Of a DNA stretch of 24,245 nucleotides, positions 13,474 to 21,320 are shown piece by piece; within the stretch, counting starts at the first letter, position 1, and every line of letters starts with the position of its first letter. The stretch covers positions 1-24,245 of the forward strand of contig DHOP01000106.1 of NCBI GenBank assembly GCA_002407775.1, read 5' to 3'. The DNA is from Prevotella sp. UBA5387. GTDB taxonomy: Bacteria; Bacteroidota; Bacteroidia; Bacteroidales; Bacteroidaceae. The position numbers and the translations under genes were made by a program. The notes beneath the pieces are model-generated. The model ran no database searches and was not told the origin of the DNA. It saw nothing but the letters and a program-made list of their open reading frames with translations.

Positions 13474-14967
13474 TTAGGACTTCTTATCTTCGGGTAAAAC
13501 CTTCTTCTCTTCTGGAAGAACCTTCTTTTTCTTGGGAAGGTTAAACTGATATGCCCTTTCAAATACTTTTCTTACGTCGTTAACCTCGACAAACGTCGCG
13601 CCACCTCCCTCGCCAAATGAGCCGGAGAGGTAGGCAATCTTGTCGTCAAGTGTGACAAATCCTTTCTGTCTGAGCATACGAAGTGCAGCGGTAAACATCT
13701 GGTCTGATTTGGTGTGATCTTTTTGAAACACTGAAATCACACCATAAGAGAGGTTGAGCCAGCGCATGGTTTTTTCCCAATAACAGATGGCAAGAATGGG
13801 TGTGGGACCACGGAAAGCTGCGAGGTTTCGAGCCGTTTCGCCAGTACCTGAATCGGTGATGATACCAGCCACGCCAAGAAGACGTGTGGCTTGTATAGCC
13901 GTGTGAGCCAAAAATTCCTTTTGCGAGCAGTTTTCGCTTAGAAGGATTTCGTCTCTTTGCCAGTAATTGAAACGGTCCTTTTCTGCTTGTTCGGCAATGG
14001 CAGCCATAGTTTGTACCGCTTCTAGTGGGTATTTTCCTTGGGCAGTCTCACCGCTAAGCATGAGGGCATCGGTGTTGGAATATACAGCGTTGGCAATATC
14101 AGTTACCTCGGCGCGTGTGGGGCGTGGATGCTCGATCATGGTGTGGAGCATCTGAGTGGCCACAATCACTGGCTTCTTCTTTTCCACACACTTATTGATG
14201 ATCATACGTTGGATACCTGGAATACGTTCCTGAGGAACCTCGATGCCTAGGTCACCACGTGCTACCATGATGCCATAGCAGGCATCGATAATCTCGTCGA
14301 TATTATCTACGCCCTCTTGATTCTCAATCTTGGAGATGATCTTGATATCTGAATGCCGCTCGTCAAGGATATCTTGTACAGTCTTGAGATCGGCAGCTGA
14401 ACGAACAAAACTATGGGCAATGAAATCAATATCCTCGTCTATGGCAAGCTGAATATTGTGCTTATCTTTCTCTGTAAGAGAGGGGAGGTTGATGTGAACT
14501 CCTGGAACATTAACGCTTTTGTGCGATCCCAACACTCCTTCGTTGGTTACTCGCGCGTAGACTGTTGGACCAATAATGTCGGTAATCTCCATGTCGAGGG
14601 CACCGTCATCGATAAGGATGTGATTGCCCACTGTCACATCACTGGCAATATCTGGAACGGAGAGATTGATAATATCATGACTTGACTCCATCTCAGGGCG
14701 TCCAAATATCTTCACGACATCACCTATTTTATAATGTATGGGTTCCTTTACGGTAGTGGTGCGTATTTCGGGTCCTTTTGTGTCTATGAGTAAGGCAATA
14801 TGGGGAGAAACGGTCCTTGTATTCTTGATGATCTTTCGGATGCCATCTGGAGTAGCATGTGCAGTATTCATCCTTACTACATTCATTCCGGCAAAGAAGA
14901 GTTTGCGTAGGAAATCAACTTCACAACGGTTATCGCTGATGGTGCAAACAATTTTAGTTTGTTTCAT
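13474..14967 (-). CDS. pyk: Pyruvate kinase with lysine-rich C-terminal tail
   Basis: Glycolytic enzyme converting phosphoenolpyruvate and ADP to pyruvate and ATP. Its 497 residues include VRMNTAHA (ATP/PEP loop), DTKGPEIRT, the catalytic region ISKIENQEGVDNIDEI, the metal/PEP segment MVARGDLGIEVP, and the signature PTRAEVTDIANAVYSNTDALMLSGETAQGKYP. The beta-domain lies between about residues 70 and 170 and the allosteric C domain follows. After the fold ends near VFERAYQFNLP there is an added basic tail made of KKVLPE(E/D)K repeats, which is not part of the canonical enzyme. It is transcribed alone from the promoter at 14989-14996. Confidence 0.96.
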   Translation of the reverse strand: MKQTKIVCTISDNRCEVDFLRKLFFAGMNVVRMNTAHATPDGIRKIIKNTRTVSPHIALLIDTKGPEIRTTTVKEPIHYKIGDVVKIFGRPEMESSHDIINLSVPDIASDVTVGNHILIDDGALDMEITDIIGPTVYARVTNEGVLGSHKSVNVPGVHINLPSLTEKDKHNIQLAIDEDIDFIAHSFVRSAADLKTVQDILDERHSDIKIISKIENQEGVDNIDEIIDACYGIMVARGDLGIEVPQERIPGIQRMIINKCVEKKKPVIVATQMLHTMIEHPRPTRAEVTDIANAVYSNTDALMLSGETAQGKYPLEAVQTMAAIAEQAEKDRFNYWQRDEILLSENCSQKEFLAHTAIQATRLLGVAGIITDSGTGETARNLAAFRGPTPILAICYWEKTMRWLNLSYGVISVFQKDHTKSDQMFTAALRMLRQKGFVTLDDKIAYLSGSFGEGGGATFVEVNDVRKVFERAYQFNLPKKKKVLPEEKKVLPEDKKS

Positions 14968-14988
14968 AATTTTGATGATTAACTAGTG

Positions 14989-14996
14989 CAAAGTTA
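14989..14996 (-). promoter_or_regulatory. Promoter -7 element of pyk
   Basis: Minus-strand TAACTTTG, 21 nt before the pyk ATG at 14967, fits TAnnTTTG. The -33 element is not clear. The divergent uxaB promoter lies in the same 190-bp gap. Confidence 0.6.
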
Positions 14997-15103
14997 AACT
15001 ATAAAATTGAAATTAAAACCGAAATATAGTATTTTCGAACCTCACCGCAAAGGTTTACGTTTATTTAACATGGCATTGTTGACTATGCTTTATGCATAAT
15101 TGT

Positions 15104-15111
15104 TACCTTTG
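15104..15111 (+). promoter_or_regulatory. Promoter -7 element of uxaB
   Basis: TACCTTTG fits TAnnTTTG, with TTGTTGAC about 20 bp upstream as a weak -33. The leader to the ATG at 15157 is about 40 nt. I see no obvious operator palindrome for a hexuronate regulator. Confidence 0.6.
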
Positions 15112-15156
15112 TATTAGTTTAAGGATTTTACAAAAAACTACAATTTAAAACAAATC

Positions 15157-16638
15157 ATGAAAGAATTGAAAGCACTCAACAAACGCACGGCTCCTAAGAG
15201 TGTCATGCCAGAGAGAATCATTCAGTTTGGCGAGGGCAATTTTTTGCGCGCCTTTGTAGATTGGATCATTTACAACATGAACCAGAAGACTGACTTTAAC
15301 TCATCTGTAGTTGTCGTTCAGCCTATTGAGAGGGGAATGGCTGACTGGCTCAATGGTCAGGACTGCTTGTACCATGTAAATCTTCAAGGCAAGGAAAACG
15401 GCCAGCCTGTTAATACTTTGACTCGTATTGACGTGATTAGCAGGGCTCTGAATCCTTACTCACAAAATGCTGCTTTCATGGCTTTGGCAGAGCAACCGGA
15501 AATGCGTTTTATCATTTCCAATACCACTGAGGCTGGTATCGCCTTTGATGATAGCTGCAAATTTACAGATGCTCCAGCATCGAGCTATCCCGGTAAGTTG
15601 GTTCAATTGTTGTTCCACAGATATAAGTACTTCGATGGAGACCCTTCTAAGGGTATGATTTTGATGCCATGTGAGCTTATCTTCCTTAACGGACATCATC
15701 TCAAGGAGTGCATTTATCAATATATTGAGCTCTGGAAGGAAGACCTCGGTAATGACTACGAGGGATTCAAGACATGGTTTACAGATAACTGCTTCGTATG
15801 TGCTACTTTGGTAGATCGTATTGTACCGGGCTTCCCAAGAGATACCATCAAGGAAATTCAGCAGAAGGTTTGCTACAAGGATAACCTTGTTGTAAAAGCT
15901 GAAAGCTTCCATCTCTGGGTAATTGAGAAGGCTGAAAACATGACAGTTGAGCAGATGCGCGAAGAATTCCCAGCAGAGAAGGCTGGACTTCATGTACTTG
16001 TTACAGATAATGAAAAGCCTTATCATGCACGCAAGGTTACCTTGCTCAATGGCCCACACACTGTGTTGTCACCTGTGACATTCCTTAGTGGTGTAAATAT
16101 TGTGCGTGATGCATGCGAACATCCTGTTATTGGCAAATATATACACAAGGTTCAATTCGACGAATTGATGCAGACTTTGGACCTCCCAATGGAAGAGTTG
16201 CAACAGTTTGCTGGTGATGTTTTGGAGCGCTTTGAGAATCCATTTGTGGATCATCAGGTAACCAGCATCATGCTGAATAGCTTCCCTAAGTATGAGACTC
16301 GCGACCTTCCAGGCGTGAAGACTTATCTCCAGCGCAAAGGCACATTGCCAGAGGGACTCGTCTTCGGATTGGCGGCCATCATCACATACTACAAGGGTGG
16401 CAAGCGTGAAGACGGTACAGCTATCGTGCCTAACGATGATGCAAAAATCATGGACAAGCTCACCGAATTGTGGGCAACAGGAGATACCCAAAAGATCGCT
16501 GAGGGAGTGTTAGCCTTTGATTATGTGTGGAAGGAAGATCTGAATAAGACCGTGCCTGGCTTGACAGACTTGGTGAAGAAAGATCTTGACCTCATCGCAG
16601 AAAAAGGCATGCTTGAGGCAGTAAAGACAATATTGTAA
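15157..16638 (+). CDS. uxaB: Tagaturonate reductase
   Basis: Reduces D-tagaturonate (from D-galacturonate) to D-altronate with NADH in the pectin sugar pathway. The 493-residue protein belongs to the long-chain mannitol dehydrogenase family. The N-terminal Rossmann domain opens with IIQFGEGNFLRAFVDW (residues 21-36). The middle carries MRFIISNTTEAGI, MILMPCELIFLNG and VDRIVPGFP. The catalytic segment RKVTLLNGPHTVLSP contains the Lys, Asn and His expected in this family. The full-length match to UxaB, including YETRDLPGVKTY and a C-terminal helical domain, favours this over fructuronate reductase UxuB. It is a single-gene unit with a strong terminator; uxaC and uxaA are not present here, and a GH28 enzyme lies about 6 kb downstream. 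Confidence 0.93.
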   Translation: MKELKALNKRTAPKSVMPERIIQFGEGNFLRAFVDWIIYNMNQKTDFNSSVVVVQPIERGMADWLNGQDCLYHVNLQGKENGQPVNTLTRIDVISRALNPYSQNAAFMALAEQPEMRFIISNTTEAGIAFDDSCKFTDAPASSYPGKLVQLLFHRYKYFDGDPSKGMILMPCELIFLNGHHLKECIYQYIELWKEDLGNDYEGFKTWFTDNCFVCATLVDRIVPGFPRDTIKEIQQKVCYKDNLVVKAESFHLWVIEKAENMTVEQMREEFPAEKAGLHVLVTDNEKPYHARKVTLLNGPHTVLSPVTFLSGVNIVRDACEHPVIGKYIHKVQFDELMQTLDLPMEELQQFAGDVLERFENPFVDHQVTSIMLNSFPKYETRDLPGVKTYLQRKGTLPEGLVFGLAAIITYYKGGKREDGTAIVPNDDAKIMDKLTELWATGDTQKIAEGVLAFDYVWKEDLNKTVPGLTDLVKKDLDLIAEKGMLEAVKTIL

Positions 16639-16711
16639 TTGTCGTTGTCTTCTTTAACTATTAACATAGTTGAAGGGGAAACTTCCAACGATTTTACAAT
16701 AAGATATGGAC

Positions 16712-16771
16712 CTTCTCCATTACTTAACTGTGCGCGATTTGCGCAATTTTAAGAAATGGAGAAGTTTTTTT
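16712..16771 (+). terminator. Strong terminator after uxaB
   Basis: A long stem, CTTCTCCATT at 16712-16721 and AATGGAGAAG at 16755-16764, extends inward to 16 bp with one mismatch. An inner TGCGC/GCGCA hairpin caps it, and seven T follow (16765-16771). A smaller AACTA/TAGTT hairpin precedes it near 16656-16675. Confidence 0.85.
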
Positions 16772-16777
16772 GTTAGT

Positions 16778-17512
16778 TTATTTCATCTTAATTAAGTGTA
16801 GCCTTCTCCATAAAAAAGAGGGCAAAAGTCGCCATGCACTTACTAAAATTCGCCACCGCCAGTCAATGATATGCACATGACTGCGACGCCTGAGCGCCTT
16901 CATCACGTCATCAGCTACATGGTTCGGTGTCATTGTCATTGGGAAATGGCTGCCCGAGATGAGAGCGGTGTCAACAAAACCAGGGCGAAAATCTGTGAAA
17001 GTTATTTTAAGATCGCGACTATGAGAGAGTTGTTCAAGAGCTTGAATATAAGTATTTTGATAGGCTTTTGTTGCACTATAGCTTGGTGCTTGGCCAAGTC
17101 CCTTTGTGCCTGCGATGCTTGAAATCACAGCAATATGGCCCCCGCCGTGGGTTGTCATCCATCTGAATGCCTCGCCGACCATTCGCGTAAATCCCATTCC
17201 ATTGGTATTTACGGTGGTCAATTCCTTCGATTCATTGAGTTTAGGGTTTTGCCATCCTATGCCCGATGCATGGAAATAAAGATCTATACCCCCCATTTTC
17301 TCAATGAGATCACGAAGTTGATTGGCTGCGATTTCTTGTGTGATGTCTATCTGTGCTACTATTGGTGGTTCTGCTCCAGGCACATTAATTGTCTTCAGAG
17401 CATTCTCACGGCGAGCCGCTATGCCCACTTGCCAGCCTTCTTTGATTAGCCTTTCCGCTACCTCTCGACCTAGACCGGAGCTGGCTCCCATCACTACTGC
17501 TTTATGCTTCAT
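16778..17512 (-). CDS. Short-chain dehydrogenase/reductase (SDR)
   Basis: A 244-residue classical SDR, an NAD(P)-dependent oxidoreductase of unknown substrate. It has the nucleotide-binding GASSGLG (residues 9-15), basic AARRE (32-36) that favours NADP, NTNG (102-105), the catalytic Ser at 131/132 in VISSIAG, and the YSATK pair Tyr145/Lys149. The substrate-side segment is DFRPGFVDT. The C-terminus (WRWRILVSAWRLLPSFLWRRLHLIK) is hydrophobic and very basic and may associate with the membrane. Its -7 promoter element lies only 4 nt before the ATG. It is convergent with uxaB and stands alone. Confidence 0.9.
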   Translation of the reverse strand: MKHKAVVMGASSGLGREVAERLIKEGWQVGIAARRENALKTINVPGAEPPIVAQIDITQEIAANQLRDLIEKMGGIDLYFHASGIGWQNPKLNESKELTTVNTNGMGFTRMVGEAFRWMTTHGGGHIAVISSIAGTKGLGQAPSYSATKAYQNTYIQALEQLSHSRDLKITFTDFRPGFVDTALISGSHFPMTMTPNHVADDVMKALRRRSHVHIIDWRWRILVSAWRLLPSFLWRRLHLIKMK

Positions 17513-17516
17513 GCCA

Positions 17517-17524
17517 CAAAAATA
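17517..17524 (-). promoter_or_regulatory. Promoter -7 element of the SDR gene, abutting the start codon
   Basis: Minus-strand TATTTTTG is followed by TGGC and the ATG at 17512. The 4-nt spacing is the same as at mtnN, suggesting a leaderless transcript. Confidence 0.55.
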
Positions 17525-17579
17525 AATATTTTAGTAAATAATTAAAAGTTATTTGTAAGTTAATTCAAGAAAATACTTG

Positions 17580-17587
17580 TATATTTG
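17580..17587 (+). promoter_or_regulatory. Promoter -7 element of the sppA-lpxK-punA-thiL operon
   Basis: TATATTTG fits TAnnTTTG. A TTTG at 17552-17555 is 24 bp upstream, a little far for -33. The leader to the ATG at 17627 is about 35 nt. Confidence 0.6.
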
Positions 17588-17626
17588 CAAAAATAAATCA
17601 TTATTTTAACTTTAAAAAACAACGAC

Positions 17627-19393
17627 ATGAAAGACTTCTTCAAATACGTTGGTGCCACAATTGTTGGTTTATTGATTTTTGGTTTAGTAGTAACAATGTT
17701 GGCAACAATGAGTGTTGTCGGCATGGTAGCTTCTTCTGAATCCACTCAAAAGGTGAAAGAGAACAGTGTACTTGTACTTAATCTTGAAGGTATTTTACAG
17801 GAACAGGCTGATGATAATCTTACCGCTAAGCTTAATGGGACCACGGGTCTTGGGCTTGCAGAAACATTATCAGCAATCAAGAAGGCCAAAGATAACGAAA
17901 ACCTCAAAGGTATTTTCATTCAAGCAGGTGTTTTTTATGCATATATGGCCCAAGTCGAGGAAATACGTGATGCATTAGTTGACTTTAAAAAATCAGGCAA
18001 GTGGATTGTTGCTTACGGTGATACATATTCGCAGGCATGCTATTATATTGCATCAGCGGCTAACAAGATATACTTAAATCCTCAGGGAATAGTTGATTGG
18101 CATGGTATTGGCGGTCAAATGACATATCTCAAAGATACCTATGCTAAGATTGGTATCAAGGTGATTCCATTTAAGTGTGGCAAGTATAAAAGTGCTACCG
18201 AGATGTTCACTGAGGATCGCATGAGTGAACCAAATCGTGAGCAAACAGAGCGTTATATTGGCGGATGGTGGCAGACCATGTGCCGAGCCGTGTCTACAAG
18301 TCGTGGAATTAGTATCGACACGCTCAACGCTTACGCTGACCGTGTAGTAACTTTGGATGACCCAAAGAACCTTCTGAAATATAAGATGGTTGATGGTTTG
18401 CTTTATGCAGATCAGGTGAAACCAGCTATCAAGAAGCTGCTAAAGATTGACGAAGATAAGTCTATCAATCAGGTTTCCGTCATGGGTATGCAGAATGTTC
18501 CAGTCAAAAACGAAGGAGATGAGGTAGCCGTATATTATGCCTATGGTGACATTGTGACCAAATCTACACCAGAATCGATATTTGGCAATCATGTTATCGC
18601 CAGCGAAGATGTATGCAAGGATTTGGCTGATTTGGCCGATGATGAGGACGTGAAGGCTGTCGTGATACGTGTAAACTCAGGAGGTGGTTCTGCCTTTGCA
18701 TCCGAACAAATTTGGCATCAAGTGCAGGAGCTTAAGTCGAAGAAGCCGGTTGTAATATCAATGGGTGGCGCTGCAGCTTCCGGCGGTTATTATATGAGTG
18801 CAGGTGCAAACTATATTTATGCCGAGCCAAATACGATTACGGGAAGCATTGGTATCTTTGGGTTGACAGTGGACCGTTCGGAGCTGATGACGCAGAAGTT
18901 GGGAATGCACTTTGATGAGGTGAAGACTAACCGTAATGCACTGATGGGCATTAGCGTCAATCCTTTGACAGCTGAGCAGATGGGCTATATACAGTCATCT
19001 ATAGATCGTGGCTATCTGCTCTTCAAGAGCCGTGTAGCCCAAGGTCGCAAGATGAACATGGATAAAGTTGAGGAAATCGCTCAAGGTCATGTTTACTTGG
19101 GGAGTGATGCTCTCAAAATGGGTTTAGTCGATGCGTTGGGCGGACTCGACAAGGCAGTGGTTAAGGCTGCACAGCTTGCTAAGTTAGATACCTATTACAC
19201 CGAGAGCTATCCTGGCACTACAAGTTGGTATGAGCAACTCATGAAAGATAGTGAAGATAGTACCAATAAGCTTCTTGATGACAAGCTGAAAATGTATCTC
19301 GGAAATTTCTATGAGCCATTTGTGCTTATGCAAACCGCTTCTAATCAATCTGGTTTGCAGGCAAGAATGCCATTTCTTCTCAAAGTAAATTAA
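17627..19393 (+). CDS. sppA: Signal peptide peptidase SppA, 67K type
   Basis: A membrane-bound serine protease that digests cleaved signal peptides. The 588 residues are the duplicated long form: an N-terminal transmembrane anchor (about residues 9-34), a first S49 domain with the catalytic general base Lys188 in GKYKSATEMF, and a second S49 domain with the nucleophile Ser385 in GAAASGGYYMS followed by NTITGSIGIFG. This Ser/Lys dyad split between the two halves is the hallmark of the E. coli-type enzyme. First gene of an operon; lpxK follows after 20 nt. In Bacteroidota sppA commonly precedes lpxK, linking it to envelope maintenance. Confidence 0.95.
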   Translation: MKDFFKYVGATIVGLLIFGLVVTMLATMSVVGMVASSESTQKVKENSVLVLNLEGILQEQADDNLTAKLNGTTGLGLAETLSAIKKAKDNENLKGIFIQAGVFYAYMAQVEEIRDALVDFKKSGKWIVAYGDTYSQACYYIASAANKIYLNPQGIVDWHGIGGQMTYLKDTYAKIGIKVIPFKCGKYKSATEMFTEDRMSEPNREQTERYIGGWWQTMCRAVSTSRGISIDTLNAYADRVVTLDDPKNLLKYKMVDGLLYADQVKPAIKKLLKIDEDKSINQVSVMGMQNVPVKNEGDEVAVYYAYGDIVTKSTPESIFGNHVIASEDVCKDLADLADDEDVKAVVIRVNSGGGSAFASEQIWHQVQELKSKKPVVISMGGAAASGGYYMSAGANYIYAEPNTITGSIGIFGLTVDRSELMTQKLGMHFDEVKTNRNALMGISVNPLTAEQMGYIQSSIDRGYLLFKSRVAQGRKMNMDKVEEIAQGHVYLGSDALKMGLVDALGGLDKAVVKAAQLAKLDTYYTESYPGTTSWYEQLMKDSEDSTNKLLDDKLKMYLGNFYEPFVLMQTASNQSGLQARMPFLLKVN

Positions 19394-19413
19394 CAAATTC
19401 AAAAGTACTATCA

Positions 19414-20613
19414 ATGCGCTCAGAAGGCGATCTCATCAAAATCAATGACTGGCTTCTTCCCTTCAGCTGGCTTTATGGCTTGGGTGTGGGCATAAGAAAC
19501 CAGCTTTTTGAATTGGGACTTCTGAAGCAGAAATCGTACGATATTCCAGTCATTTCGGTTGGAAACATTACTGTTGGAGGATCTGGCAAGACACCTCATG
19601 TTGAATATTTGGTAAGGCTACTTAAAGACATTGGTAAAGTAGGTGTGCTTTCGCGTGGGTATAAACGAAAGAGTAGTGGATATATTCTCGCTGATTACAA
19701 TTCCACGATGCACTCCATTGGCGATGAGCCATGCCAGATGAAGAAAAAGTTTTCTGATATTTACGTAGCGGTTGACAAGAATAGGTGTACAGGAATAGAA
19801 CGGCTCACGACTGATGAAGAGACCAAGGATGTGGATGTAATTCTTTTAGATGACGCATTCCAATATCGTTATGTCAATCCTGGAATTAATATTCTTTTGG
19901 TTGATTATCACCGACTAATCATTTACGATAAGCTTCTCCCGGCCGGCCGTTTACGTGAACCCATGAAGGGAAAGAATCGTGCAGATATTGTCATTATCAC
20001 GAAATGTCCTAAGGATTTGAAACCAATGGAATTCCGGGTGTTGACAAAAGCAATGGATCTTTTTCCTTATCAAGACTTGTTCTTCACTTGTATTGACTAC
20101 GATAAACCGCTCCCAGTATTTCCCAACAGTAATATCACACCTGTGCCTGATGAAGGGGACGTCAAGAGTTTCCTTTTTAGAAGGAACGTGTTATTGCTGA
20201 CGGGCATCGCTTCTCCTGAGCAGATGCGGATTGACTTAAATCCGAAATGTCACTCCATCACGCCATTATTCTTTGGCGATCACCATGCCTTTAATGCTAA
20301 GGATGTGGATAAAATTAACGAAGCTTTTGCAGCCATGCCTTCTCCAAAGGTAATAATTACAACAGAAAAGGATGCTACTCGTTTGGTCAACCTTGAGGGT
20401 CTGTCTGACGAAGTCAAGGCAAACCTTTTTGCTTTGCCTATTAAAGTGAGGTTCATGTTAAAGCAAGAGTCCAAATTTCAAAATAAGATCATTAGTTATG
20501 TACGAAAAAATTCAAGAAACAGCATCCTGGTTAAGAGAAAGGATGACAACAAACCCAAGGACAGCTATAATACTGGGGACGGGGTTAGGACAATTAGCTT
20601 CCGAAATAACTGA
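19414..20613 (+). CDS. lpxK: Tetraacyldisaccharide 4'-kinase LpxK
   Basis: Phosphorylates the 4' position of the lipid A disaccharide precursor at the inner membrane. The 399-residue protein has an N-terminal membrane-associated segment (PFSWLYGLGVGIRNQLFELG), the Walker A loop GGSGKT (55-60), SRGYKRKSSG, the Walker B-like VDVILLDDAFQYRYV and LLPAGRLREPM, then GDHHAFN and ITTEKDATRL in the C-terminal domain. The fold seems complete near ISYVRKNSRNS. The last 38 or so codons are read from the same DNA as the start of punA in another frame, giving a polar tail that makes the protein somewhat long for the family. Second gene of the operon. Confidence 0.93.
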   Translation: MRSEGDLIKINDWLLPFSWLYGLGVGIRNQLFELGLLKQKSYDIPVISVGNITVGGSGKTPHVEYLVRLLKDIGKVGVLSRGYKRKSSGYILADYNSTMHSIGDEPCQMKKKFSDIYVAVDKNRCTGIERLTTDEETKDVDVILLDDAFQYRYVNPGINILLVDYHRLIIYDKLLPAGRLREPMKGKNRADIVIITKCPKDLKPMEFRVLTKAMDLFPYQDLFFTCIDYDKPLPVFPNSNITPVPDEGDVKSFLFRRNVLLLTGIASPEQMRIDLNPKCHSITPLFFGDHHAFNAKDVDKINEAFAAMPSPKVIITTEKDATRLVNLEGLSDEVKANLFALPIKVRFMLKQESKFQNKIISYVRKNSRNSILVKRKDDNKPKDSYNTGDGVRTISFRNN

Positions 20614-21307
20614 TGCCTACGAATTCTCCTATAAAGATATTCCCAACTTTCCAGTTTCGACAGTTGAGGGGCACGCGGGCAAGCTAATATTTGGCAAGCT
20701 TGGCGGAAAAGATATTATGGCCATGGAAGGCCGTTTTCATTTTTATGAGGGTTACTCCATGAAGGAAGTGACTTTTCCTGAACGTGTAATGTACGAATTG
20801 GGCATCGATACCCTCTTTGTGAGCAATGCAGCAGGGGGAATGAATCCAGATTTCAAGATAGGCGACCTCATGATTATAAATGATCACCTTAATCTTTTCC
20901 CTGAGCACCCGTTGCATGGTCCTAATTTTCCCACTGGGCCAAGATTCCCCGATATGCATGAGCCATACGACCACAATCTCATTGCACTAGCAGATGAAAT
21001 TGCCAAGGAGAAGGGTATTGAGGTTAAACATGGCACTTACGTTGGTGTTCAGGGTCCAACTTTCGAGACCCCATCTGAGTATCGCATGTATCATTTGTTA
21101 GGTGGTGACTCTGTAGGTATGTCTACGGTGCCTGAGGTAATCGTGGCTTGCCATTGTGGCATTAAGGTCTTTGGTATTAGTATCATAACTGATCTCGGTG
21201 GCTTTGATGTTCCGGTTAAGGTCAGTCATGAAGAAGTGCAGGAAGCCGCCAATGCAGCGCAGCCTAAGATGACGGTGATAATGCGCGAGATGATTAGTCG
21301 TTCATAA
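20498..21307 (+). CDS. punA: Purine-nucleoside phosphorylase (trimeric type)
   Basis: Splits purine nucleosides with phosphate into base and ribose-1-phosphate in purine salvage. The 269-residue protein has the phosphate loop GTGLG (27-31), VEGHAGKL, EGRFHFYEGY, SNAAGG (109-114), INDHLN, the purine-site Glu190 in PTFETPSEY, MSTVPEV, and SHEEV with His244. The position aligning with Asn243 of the human enzyme is Asp232 (SIITDLGG), which may change base preference. The ATG at 20498 is supported by family N-termini and places the first 116 nt inside lpxK in the +1 frame. thiL follows after 13 nt. Confidence 0.93.
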   Translation: MYEKIQETASWLRERMTTNPRTAIILGTGLGQLASEITDAYEFSYKDIPNFPVSTVEGHAGKLIFGKLGGKDIMAMEGRFHFYEGYSMKEVTFPERVMYELGIDTLFVSNAAGGMNPDFKIGDLMIINDHLNLFPEHPLHGPNFPTGPRFPDMHEPYDHNLIALADEIAKEKGIEVKHGTYVGVQGPTFETPSEYRMYHLLGGDSVGMSTVPEVIVACHCGIKVFGISIITDLGGFDVPVKVSHEEVQEAANAAQPKMTVIMREMISRS

Positions 21308-21320
21308 ATCAATTGCAAAT

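Noticed and set aside
15460..16491. Minus-strand frames of 199 and 140 codons opposite uxaB
   Set aside because: Antisense shadows; uxaB is complete and well conserved on the plus strand.
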